DNA of 64,000 nt, from positions 8,078,388-8,142,387 of the forward strand of contig CM067450.1 in assembly GCA_034508935.3 (NCBI GenBank), given 5' to 3'. Shown here one piece after another: positions 13,862 to 22,150 of this stretch. Numbering within the stretch: the stretch's first letter is position 1; each line of letters opens with the position of its first letter. Made by a program: the position numbers and the translations under genes. The DNA comes from Berghia stephanieae. Taxonomy: Eukaryota > Mollusca > Gastropoda > Nudibranchia > Aeolidiidae. Below the pieces are notes generated by a model that searched no databases, was not told where the DNA came from, and saw nothing but the letters and a program-made list of their open reading frames with translations.

Positions 13862-15711
13862 GTAATAATGATATTGATAATAATCGTGATAATGATGGTG
13901 ATGATAATAAAAGTGTTACAAGTGTCATTTGAAGTCTAAATGAATTTTACTTTACTGACAGGGACACAGCATTCGGGGAGGGATGAGGATTCAACACCAA
14001 TTATAGAGAAAATAGCTGATTTAGATCTGGAGGACAAGAAATTATCAACGGGTGATGATTATAAAAGCTTTAACGATATCAATGTAGATGAAAAGGATGA
14101 TGATGGTTTGATTAGACTGGAAATTGACGATGGAGTTTATCAGAAAGAGGAAGTTGTAATGGAGGAAGAGAGCAAACCTGACTGGTCAGATTGGGATGAT
14201 GCCGACGGAAATTTCAGCGATGAAATCGAAGAAGAGTTGAAACATATGTCAGATTCAGAAAACTTTAATAGTAATAGTAATAAAATTTCAACATCTCCTA
14301 GTCCGTACCAGAAGGAAGACACTCTTGATAGCTATCTGCCACCATCACCAACGCCGATCGTTAATTGGTCAGATGTTACTTCTACAGGAATTAATGATAC
14401 CAAAGTAACAAATGCTCATTCTCACTTCTCAGGAACTAAGGGACCTCTTAGCCTTGGTGGAAACAGAAAAAAGAACAGTGATATTACACAATCTGGTGAT
14501 AACCAACATAATGACAATGTTATAAATAGTGCTTTAGAATCACCCAGTACAGTTTTGTCATCTTCAGCTGGTGTTAAATCTCTCAAGTTAAAAAATCCCA
14601 ACTCTTCATCATCTTCACAATCATCTACAACATCCTCCTCTTCATCAGCTCAGCCTAGTAAATCGAAGTCAATTTCAAAACCTAAATTAAAGAAACCGAC
14701 AGACGATCTAGGCTTGGGTTATGATATCAAGAGTATAGAAATCAAGTCCAAATCAGTGCCACAAATGGAGGATCTCTTTGCGGACATGGCTCCAGTTATT
14801 GCATCTTCTGCTACTTCAGTCAATTCTGTCAAAGACATGCTGGATAACCTAGACAATATCGACTCCACTTCATCTACTTCTAAAAGTCAATCTAAGGTTG
14901 CAATCAGGGAAGAAAAGGTGCAAGAGACGTTTCAGGAACCTGTTGTCAAAAACACAGCATTATTTGCTGTGGATGCGAGTTCCCAAGGGGTGAGTCTGAT
15001 GTCAAATTGATTATTGATGAATTCTTTACATAAAATGAAGTTGCACATTGCAACATTTCTTTATTACTTTTTTTCCTTAAAAATCTGAAACGCTTATATA
15101 AAATGAATTGATGATGGCAATTTATTTCTATTGGTCAGAAAAATTGCAGATCTGAACTGGTAAAAATGAAACCTGATTATTGATTTATCTCTCTTAAAAA
15201 ATAATTTGATGAAATTTGCAATCTTTTTAATCACCTAAACTCGATGAGCTTTCTCTCCAACCCACCCCTCCTTTCACCAGTGGACATCTGTGCTTGATTT
15301 AGGTAAAAGATAAATTGGTCTTTTGCATCTTAGGTAGACCAGTTACTTATACACATTTAGTGAGTAGGATATATTGGTACGCTGTATACTTTTATGAAAT
15401 TAATGTTGGCTACTTTTGTTTGTTTTTTTGTTTGCTTTTTAAAAAATTTTTTTTTTAAATATGTTTATCATATTCAAAAATGGATCAAGAAGTATATTGA
15501 ACCACACACTTCAACAGGTCTAAAGTATTTGAAAATAATGAGGAAGGAAATTATGCATTTTAGGTGGATAGATATTTTTCTCTCTTGATATTCGTATCCC
15601 CCCCCCCCCCCCCCCTCTGTTCCCTCATTGAATTCCTTTGTTTTACCATTTCAGGATCAAGAGGATGCTGGCTGGGGAGATGACGATGGGTGGGGAGCAG
15701 ATGATTTCTAG
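1603..15711 (+). CDS. SCYL3: SCYL3 (PACE-1) pseudokinase, 5' part missing
   Basis: Ortholog of SCYL3/PACE-1, a catalytically inactive kinase-like protein with HEAT repeats that binds ezrin and sits at Golgi membranes and the leading edge (family knowledge). Eleven exons were read: 1603-1772, 2878-2977, 3617-3722, 4528-4605, 5746-5885, 6345-6544, 10106-10246, 10749-10900, 12219-12382, 13962-14989, 15655-15711. All have AG/GT borders and agreeing phases. The first exon encodes the end of the pseudokinase lobe (CHNNIC, then WKLGGLE where an active kinase has DFG). Exons 2-7 encode the HEAT region, including [19 protein letters not shown] and [19 protein letters not shown]. Exon 9 is a highly charged helix. 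Exon 10 carries the acidic, Ser-rich tail with DLGLGYDI and [10 protein letters not shown], both present in vertebrate SCYL3. The last exon ends [13 protein letters not shown] then TAG. The first visible exon has a one-base frame break. Upstream exons are outside the window. Confidence 0.93.
2006..2165 (+). mobile_element. tRNA-derived SINE (family W)
   Basis: The head looks like a tRNA gene: A box TAGCTCAGTTGGTAGAGC at about 2018, then a B box GATCGAGCCC at about 2061. It continues into the same body as the minus-strand copy at 9585-9848. The acceptor stem does not pair properly and the body runs on past tRNA length, so this is a SINE and not a working tRNA gene. Confidence 0.7.
2190..2460 (+). 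repeat. Compound microsatellite (TCC)n (TTC)n (ATT)n
   Basis: Pyrimidine triplets from about 2197 to 2360 pass directly into ATT triplets to about 2450. It lies in a SCYL3 intron just after a family W SINE, and the array may have grown from that SINE's tail. Confidence 0.9.
4940..5216 (-). mobile_element. tRNA-type SINE (family Z), minus strand
   Basis: Read on the minus strand it has a degraded head with the B-box part (TTCGAGTCC), 'aaaaggctctttactcaca', 'gtaaagctctttgagcacgt' and a tail near 4940. The order matches the copies at 17664 and 33078. It lies inside a SCYL3 intron. Confidence 0.6.
5272..5560 (+). mobile_element. LINE fragment (reverse transcriptase C-terminal region)
   Basis: In the plus frame it reads [20 protein letters not shown] then [10 protein letters not shown], the motif found after the polymerase domain in many non-LTR retrotransposon ORFs. 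The frame decays after a short GA repeat, with further relics (IGKANSQQQ) downstream. It is a short, dead fragment in a SCYL3 intron; the clade cannot be fixed. Confidence 0.6.
6979..7088. repeat. Perfect 28-bp inverted repeat around an (AT)n core
   Basis: Arms 6979-7006 and 7061-7088 are exact reverse complements (TTCTGTTTTGATTTTC then TCGCACCCGATA) on either side of ~54 bp of TA repeats. A related end, in the left-arm orientation, occurs at about 7864-7882 (TTCTTGCACCCTATAT), so the right arm may begin a ~820-bp TIR element running to about 7890. Confidence 0.75.
7061..7890. mobile_element. Possible non-autonomous TIR element
   Basis: The left end 'atcgggtgcgagaaaa' at 7062 and the right end 'tttttcttgcaccctat' at about 7862 are imperfect inverted repeats next to AT-rich flanks. 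No coding potential is seen inside. A target duplication cannot be judged because the flanks are TA repeats. Confidence 0.4.
8200..8392 (+). repeat. (GT)n followed by two poly-G runs
   Basis: GT-rich sequence at about 8208-8290 is followed by G runs near 8328-8340 and 8374-8390. Both G runs sit in the large intron between SCYL3 exons ending 6544 and starting 10106. There is no gene here. Confidence 0.8.
9585..9848 (-). mobile_element. tRNA-derived SINE (family W), minus strand, near full length
   Basis: On the minus strand it starts GGGGGTCGCAATAGCTCAGT, with A box TAGCTCAGTTGGTAGAGCGC and B box GATCGATCCC. It continues through the body seen at 2006 and ends near 'atggctcgggaggac'. It is the longest family W copy here (~260 bp). 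It lies in SCYL3 intron sequence about 260 bp before the exon at 10106. Confidence 0.75.
11455..11580 (-). mobile_element. Degraded family W SINE remnant
   Basis: It keeps 'ggcttgctacctttg', 'cagacccagctgggcggac' and 'ctaccaaccaaccga', in the same order as the minus-strand SINE at 9585-9848. It is short and diverged. Confidence 0.4.
11735..12020 (-). mobile_element. tRNA-type SINE (family Z), minus strand
   Basis: Minus-strand features in order: a decayed head (about 12015 to 11950), 'aagactctttacttgca', 'gttgttaagcgtttga'-like sequence and 'gcatatttagtggatat' with a 'tatataa' end near 11740. It is the same family as 17664 and 33078 and sits about 200 bp before the SCYL3 exon at 12219. Confidence 0.55.
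12647..13101 (+). mobile_element. Family A retroposon, copy 1
   Basis: It starts CTGGTGGGGTTCCTGACC and ends in '...cttaaagacaaaacaaacaa'. It is flanked by the 13-bp direct repeat ATTCCCTTTATTC (12634-12646 and 13102-13114). At ~455 bp it is shorter than the ~530-bp copies because of internal deletions. It inserted in the SCYL3 intron between the exons ending 12382 and starting 13962. Confidence 0.85.
13420..13912. repeat. (AAT)n/(AAG)n/(ATG)n microsatellite field
   Basis: About 490 bp of AAT triplets with AAG and GAT blocks, ending roughly 50 bp before the acceptor of the long SCYL3 exon at 13962. Plus-strand purine richness this close leaves only a short polypyrimidine stretch (TTTTACTTTACTGACAG) for the acceptor. 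Confidence 0.9.
13962..14989 (+). CDS. SCYL3: SCYL3 long acidic/serine-rich tail exon
   Basis: This 1028-bp exon is the largest in the gene and is open throughout. It starts [11 protein letters not shown] and ends DASSQG. It holds acidic blocks ([17 protein letters not shown]), a [18 protein letters not shown] patch, a second WSD motif, poly-Ser stretches, and the conserved [16 protein letters not shown] and [10 protein letters not shown] segments near the end. It looks mostly disordered. The ezrin-binding region of SCYL3 is in its C-terminal part (family knowledge); the two conserved segments are the best candidates here. A ~490-bp ATT/AAT-rich microsatellite sits directly upstream in the intron. 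Confidence 0.9.
15598..15615 (+). repeat. Poly-C run before the last SCYL3 exon
   Basis: Eighteen consecutive C bases lie 40 bp upstream of the acceptor of the terminal exon (15655). A similar C run (2841-2854) precedes the exon at 2878. Confidence 0.9.
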
Positions 15712-16181
15712 GAGGTTTCAGGGGTCAAGGACCAACTTTGGTTCAGATTGCAAGTTGGAATTATTCTACGCTTGTTGTGGGGGGAAATGGTGACATGATA
15801 TTTGAATGAGTCAGGAGTCTAGTATACCATGGTGTAGTTCTGTTTTGTTGCTATTATTGTTGTTTATGTTATTATTGAGGGTTCCCAATAATTCTCTCAA
15901 TGTGATGATAACTCTACTCACATACAAACTGACGGGTTTGTTTTTTAAAATTTTATTATTATTATTATTTTGACTCCTCAGTCCACCCATTAAGGATAGG
16001 GTATCTTGGTCTGTTAGATCTAGCAGGCCAGCATCCTGTCCAATAGATAGCGGACAATTGTTACATTGTATATTTAAGGCTACATAGACCAGAATAAATG
16101 GCAAACTCCGTGGGCCTTAGGACTTTATAGGACTATTGTCGTTGTTGTTAAATTGTTATTCCTTTTTGTTATTATTATAAA

Positions 16182-16182
<1 letters not shown>

Positions 16183-16274
<92 letters not shown>
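16183..16274. repeat. (ATT)n microsatellite
   Basis: About 30 uninterrupted ATT triplets downstream of SCYL3. Confidence 0.95.
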
Positions 16275-16689
16275 CATAAGTTCACTATAAATAAATGAAA
16301 AGGTCTTTCATATTGTGTCTTGTAAGTTATTGTCATATCCCTATCGTTTTGATGATGCCTTTTAAAATATGTAAAGTCATTAAATGGTGCTGGAGGGGAA
16401 TACTCGTTGTGATCTCTTAACGTAGAAGTGGAATGGAGAAAATATAGACATTTCGTTCATCTTATACTTACTCTTTTTTATTGTTGTTGTTGTTGAAATT
16501 ATTTCATCCTGATAATGATAAGAATGTGTGTAAAATTTCATAAGAACCTCTCTGATAAAAAAAGACCATGAGCCAAGGTGAGGTCACTTTCTAAAAGTCT
16601 ATGTGAACTTCGAACAAGATGTGGGTGTGTGTGTGTGTGACTGTTGTGGTGATTTTGTAGTCGAATGAATGAACTTGTGTGATACCAAA

Positions 16690-16753
16690 AAAAACACTTG
16701 TAAAGCATCTCTGAGCACTATTTGTGGATACTGGCGCTATATCAAATAATAAT

Positions 16754-16815
<62 letters not shown>
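16690..16815 (+). mobile_element. LINE/SINE 3' tail with (AAT)n
   Basis: It reads 'cttgtaaagcatctctgagc' and 'ggcgctatatcaaataa', then ~20 AAT triplets. This is the same kind of 3' end (GCGCTATATAA plus triplet repeat) seen on the LINE at 22482-24312 and at 39115-39595. Confidence 0.5.
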
Positions 16816-17663
16816 GTCACAATGGTGGGGGTTTGGTTCAAAACCAATACTTCATTATTATGAAGCAAAGATCAAACTACTGTGTCATGCTTCTTTGAAT
16901 AATTGTTGGGCAAGCAATAGATAGTAAGGTTATAAAATGTATCTTGGTTTAGGCAGTTTAATGCACGGTGCTCCACTCGACTTAGGTTTGAATGAATGAG
17001 CATACTTCTGTGGAGAGTGATGGTTATTGTTAAAAAAATTAAAAAAAAAAGCAGTACCCAAAGTGATGCCAAACAACTAACTTGTACTGTATGCAATACA
17101 ACTTTGGAATGCTGGGAGAATAAATGGATTTTTTTTGTAGTGCATTAAGTACTGTGAAGGAGGCAGTCAATTAATCAGTAGAGTTTTGACCGATAAAAAC
17201 ACAGGATTTTTTTTGGTGACACACCCCCAAAGTCCATTCTGTCAAACATAAATGGTTGTTTACAAACATTAGGATAAGTAAAGCGGACTTCCCTTTGCTC
17301 TTTGTTGTTTTTAGACTTCCAGTTGGATGATGATTTCTCACTGGATTATCTAAATCTAGACTCAAATAGTTTACAACAGTTTAGTGTGTCTCTTCGATTG
17401 ATCAGGAGGGGATAACAATTGAGTATTTCATTTAAACACCTCATCAATAGTAATACATGTGTAGTTTAATACAATTGTAGTTTACTCGTTTTAGCAATCA
17501 CTGCCTTTGTTTACTGAATGATGACTATAGGGACTGTCCAAATCGGGTCAAGGTGCGTGGTTGTTTTCCGGTCAACTCTAAGTTTATTGGATGCGTCTTT
17601 TCATCAGTTAGAATGAACTAATCCATTTGCTCATGGGCTATTGGTCAGAGGCTATCGGCTATT

Positions 17664-17928
17664 ATGTGGTCTTGTGGTATGACACCCGCTTTCAGATCGG
17701 AAGGTCCTGGGTTCGAGCCTCACTCGTCACATAATTGAGTCCTTGGAAAAGGCTCTTTACTCACATTTTCTCACCATGTAATGAGTACCTGGCCATTAAC
17801 AGTGTTGTCGCTGTTCAAAAAGAAATAATTGTATAACGCCTTACAGGTGTCATGGCCAGGGACCCCTTGTAAAGCGCTTTGAGCATGTTTAGTGGATATT
17901 GCACTATATAATAGCTCCATTTAAAAAA
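17664..17928 (+). mobile_element. tRNA-derived SINE (family Z), best copy
   Basis: The head reads TGTGGTCTTGTGGTATGACA (A-box region) and GGTTCGAGCC (B box, about 17711). The body has 'ttggaaaaggctctttac' and 'cttgtaaagcgctttgagca', and the 3' end is 'attgcactatataatagctc' before A-rich sequence. The head is tRNA-like, but the body is ~200 bp longer than a tRNA, so this is a SINE. Confidence 0.75.
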
Positions 17929-18257
17929 AAAAGTTTATCTAATCTGTTGTCCCTTTCTCTCTGACTTTCTGTCCTTGTCTTGTAGTTGTAGTGAGGTGAC
18001 TTAGTTTAGCTCAGATTGTGGGAGACATTTCCATAAAGGAAATCTATGATGTGAGTGAATGTGGTTTTCTTTGAGTGATGTAATTGTGTATAATTTCTCT
18101 GAGTGACCATGTATTAGTATTAGAAAGAAACAAATTTGGGAGCAGGCACTGGTGTATGACTAAATCTGAATAGCTGTGAATCACTGCCAAACACAGCAAA
18201 AAGAAAACTTTTTTTTTTCTTCTCCAAGTCAATTTTCATAATTTTGCTTTACATTAA

Positions 18258-18468
18258 CTCACTCAATCCTAGATATTTTTGCTGCTTTTCAAAATTGGAA
18301 AAAAATGTATTTAAAATGAGCATGTACATAGATAGTTTTATTCAACTACCATTAACATGCACAAACTAAAAACATTAGCACTACGCCTATAATTTTTCTC
18401 AGAAAAATGTAATAAATAGGCATGGGGTAAAAGTAATCCGGGTATTGTCGGTGTTAGGGTTAAGTGAG
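18258..18468. mobile_element. Small piggyBac-like MITE, 211 bp
   Basis: It is bounded by TTAA on both sides (18254-18257, 18469-18472). The ends are CTCACTCAATCCTA and, inverted, CTCACTTAACCCTA. TTAA target sites are characteristic of piggyBac transposases. It has no coding content. The first six bases match those of the 34184-34911 element. Confidence 0.6.
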
Positions 18469-18571
18469 TTAATGGCAGAATTCAGTTCCAGAAAGTGACT
18501 CTCCATTATTTATTTAAGTGTAGGTATGCCGTACCTCGAAATAGATCTTAAAAAAGAAAAAAAACAAGTGT

Positions 18572-20809
18572 AATTGAGCCAAGTTCAAAAGGTGCCAATT
18601 TTTTTTCTCAAAATAAAAGTGACATAATAGTCCATTCATGTTTCTATATGTGTAGCAAAAACCCTGTACTTCATGAATCAAAGGCCCTTTAGATAACTTT
18701 AAGGTCTAACGCAGCATAATATCGTCAACAATACCTATAGGTTGTCGGTGTCACCTGTGACCGGTGACACCAAAATGAGACAAAAAACTCAATAACCAAA
18801 TGATTTTTGTTGAGTATCAAACTTTATTTAGTAAGTTATAGACAAAAAGACACAATCAACAACAATCATAGTACAATAATATTACCAACTATTGGAGAAA
18901 ATGTTGCTTTTTGGTGTCATCGGTCACAAGCAACATAGAATGCAAATATATTATTTCATAAAAATGTTTGTGCATTAACAACAACAACAATATTGCATAT
19001 GCTTATTACCAGCTATGTTCAGAAACTTTTGGAATAAAATGTTGGGAAATAATGTGACCAAAGCATATCTTATTTAGCGACATTGTGTCACTTGTGACAT
19101 TAGACCGATGACACCATTACTTATGTCACAAGCAATGCCAAATTGCAATTTCGACAATATATCATTAATTTCAGTCAAACCAGTGTGATAACCAAAGTTA
19201 AATATGGAATTTAATAATATTTCAGAAATCAAAGACTTCAAAAATAGAAATATACATGGAGATTAGAGCATCTGAATGTGACTTGTGACATAAGACCGGT
19301 GACACCATTACTTATGTCACAAGCAACACCAAATCACACTTTCGTCCATAATATATCATTATTTTCAGTCAAAAAAGCACAATAACCTACTCTAAAATGA
19401 AATTCAATAATATTGTAAGAAACTAAATACTTTCAAATTGGAAATATACTTAGAAATTAGTAATACCATTGTTGCTATTACTTTGGTCAAAATCGGCACT
19501 AGAACGCAATTTTGCCTCAATAAATCAAGAATAGCAACTGAACACATGTAATATAGCCTGTTAAAATGTAATTCAATGACATTTCAAGCTTTGAAGAACA
19601 TGAAAACAGAAATACATTAGAAACTTCAAACTTAAGTGTCACCTGTGACATTTTAACCAATGACACCAATGGTCACAAAAAGTACCAGAAGTCATACAAA
19701 CACTAGATAAATATCAGCCATGGTAATGAATTCATGTAACCATACCGTAACATCCGCCCTACTGCTCAAATCTGCTAGTTTGTAGTAATTTAGTGTGTTA
19801 ATAGTAAATCAAATCAAATTTCTTGACAACCCTTCTTTTATCTGAATTCGTCAAAAGCTTGAGTTTTGTCTTTTTCTTGATTGATACAACCCTGAAACAT
19901 AAAAAATTAGAAGTACAAGGAAATAATTAACTGTGTCAAAATCACAGTCTTATGTGAGATGTCATAATATCATATTTGTAAATAGAATAACAGCTGAAAA
20001 CAATTTTTTTTGGTGGCACTTTGTAATATCCAATATCAAGTGTTGCTTGTGACAATGTAAAATAGCGATGACACCAAAGTTCAACTTACCTTTTCTGCCT
20101 GGAGCCACGCTGGAAAGGCAAATGAAAGTGCTGCACTTCAAAGACTGGTTAGAAGGGTGGATCAAAATTGCGAATCGCCATTTAACGAAACAAACTTCCA
20201 CGTGTTCACGCATGCCGTGTTGCTTGTGACAAATGACACCAAAACCAATAAACCTCAATATCGGCAAAACGGTATACATTTACTCCAAGATTTGAATTCA
20301 GATAGTAAATCTATCCTTTTTTCTCATAATAAAAGATTTTATAAACATTAAATATGAGCTTTAAAGTTTCGTGTCGAGTCTTAGTATTGTGCTGTGTTTG
20401 ATGACACCAAAGGTCACAAGCAACACCAACTTTTTAAGAACTCTATATGAAACTTAATCAGATATGTAATATACTGCAATTGTGTTTAAAAGTAAATTTT
20501 GACTTTATACTATTAGTCAAATTTCAATCACGTGAGCTAAAACATCACATTTAATTTCTACATGATTTCTAAAAAGGTGATGCGTTGACCTCGTTTTAAG
20601 CACATGCCAAACAGCATTCAAATTTGACTTTCAAGTTGTTTATTTCATGTTCTGTTGAACAGAGTATGTTGAGCTATCTCATTTTATCTCTTCTTCATAT
20701 TATCAATTGATTACAAGCATTAACCCAATGAAAACAGCCCATAATTAAGTAAAAATCAAATTTTCTTAACACTGGTATCAGGCGGGCACCTTTTGACCTT
20801 GGCTCAATT
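18572..20809. mobile_element. Non-autonomous TIR element with internal ~180-bp tandem repeats
   Basis: The ends at 18572-18596 and 20785-20809 are inverted repeats matching at 24 of 25 positions (AATTGAGCCAAG then TCAAAAGGTGCC). Inside, diverged repeat units recur about every 170-195 bp. Each contains a GTCAC/GTGAC-rich block (for example GTCACCTGTGACCGGTGACA at 18750, and GTGACATAAGACCGGTGACA near 19287) followed by 'cagtcaaa...ataacc' and 'aattcaataatatt'. Blocks were seen near 18742, 18912, 19083, 19278, 19638, 20038, 20217 and 20398. There is no open frame of note. No target duplication is obvious, so the superfamily is open. Confidence 0.7.
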
Positions 20810-21130
20810 CCATTAATATTATTATTTTCTATTCCATAGTACAATCATAAGTATTCTGCCACTGCTGACATAATATATACATTTTTTTTTTGAGTGGGCA
20901 TCTCAAGAACCCCCCCCCCCCCTTTTTTTTTTTAAACACAACAGTTCCTGCAATACAACACACTGCTTTGTAATCCAAATAACGAAAAATGCGATATGCA
21001 TGGGGGAGGGGGAAGGGTAATGTGATAATATTGTGCACACAGATAATCCCTGTTTATCATACTTGTTGAAAGAAACAACCCTCTTATAGGTATTGTGATA
21101 TTATTATTGTATATCATCGTCATCCTCAGT

Positions 21131-21391
21131 ATTATTATTAATGCCTCATCACCATAAATATGTGAGAATAAGATTATGTTGCGTATCGTACTTGTATTAT
21201 TATTAATGCCTCATCACCATAAATATGTGAGAAAAAGATTATGTTGCGTATCGTACTCATATTATTATTAATGCCTCATCACCATAAATATGTGAGAATA
21301 AGATTATGTTGCGTATCGTACTCGTATTATTATTAATGCCTCATCACCATAAATATGTGAGAATAAGATTATGTTGCGTATCGTACTCGTA
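21131..21391. repeat. 65-bp tandem repeat, four copies
   Basis: Units start at 21131, 21196, 21261 and 21326 and differ by only a few bases. Each begins ATTATTATTAATGCCTCATC and ends near TATCGTACTCGT. The uniformity suggests recent amplification. Confidence 0.9.
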
Positions 21392-21467
21392 CATCTTGTT
21401 TTAAAAAATATCCAAAAGTGCATAAGTGCACTATTTGTGCCATTGGCATCGCAGTACACAGTATCTG

Positions 21468-21990
21468 AGTGGTGTTCCTGACCTCCCATAGTGGACAGGA
21501 AGGCACTTACTGTGTCTTCTATCTCTATATATCTGTTTTCCAACATACTTTCTGTCTTTGTCTTTGAATGAGATTGCTTGGTTTTGTGCTGGTCCTGGCC
21601 GGATATCCTGGCTGGGAGGGAAACAGTCAAAGGTATAGTTGTTTCGGAGATTATATTTTTTTGTCTTGTAAATCATCTCTCTGTTATGCACTGTATTATG
21701 TTTTGTTTACATATTATATATGACTTGTAAACATTTGAGTGTGTTCCTCTTAGTGGGGACCTGTGATTGTGTCGGGATGGGACTTTTTTAGGTGATCTCA
21801 AACTTTGATAAGTGTGCTCTTGGAATCTACATCTGTTCCCTATTGAAACCAATTCCCCTTTGTTTCGCCAGTTTTTTTTTTTTTTGTGTGCTTTACTTGT
21901 GAATCTGGAACTTTTTACTATCCCATTTTCTTCCTTTTTACTGCCGCTGATATGACCTTAATGCTGTGCTAGGGCCGTAAAACCTTTGTT
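21468..21990 (+). mobile_element. Family A retroposon, copy 2
   Basis: Begins GGTGTTCCTGACCTCCC and runs through the usual body ('ggatgggacttttttaggtg', 'cttcctttttactgccgctg') to 'ggccgtaaaacctttgtttg'. It is joined tail-to-tail to an inverted copy of its own 3' part (22000-22143), so no clean right target repeat is seen. Confidence 0.8.
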
Positions 21991-22143
21991 TGTTTGTTTG
22001 TTTTTAAAGGTTTTACGGCGCTTGCAAAACATTAAGGTCATATCAGCGGCAGTAAAAAGGAAGAAAATGGGATAGTAAAAAGTTCCAGATTCACAATTAA
22101 AGCACAAAAAAAAAACCAGGTGAAACAAAGGGGAATTGGTTTC
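21846..22143. repeat. Tail-to-tail inverted repeat of family A 3' ends
   Basis: 21846-21985 and 22005-22143 are near-perfect reverse complements of ~140 bp, with the centre near 21995 in a (GTTT)n stretch. The right arm is the last ~140 bp of family A on the minus strand. The sequence could fold as a long hairpin. Confidence 0.85.
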
Positions 22144-22150
22144 AGTATGC

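Larger units (their letters stand above)
15712..17660. other. SCYL3 3' flank, no gene
   Basis: Presumed 3' UTR and flank of SCYL3. AATAAA occurs at 16093-16098 and again near 16290, and either could be a polyadenylation signal. There is an (ATT)n run at 16183-16274 and a LINE/SINE tail with (AAT)n at 16690-16815. Nothing else is recognised. Confidence 0.5.
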
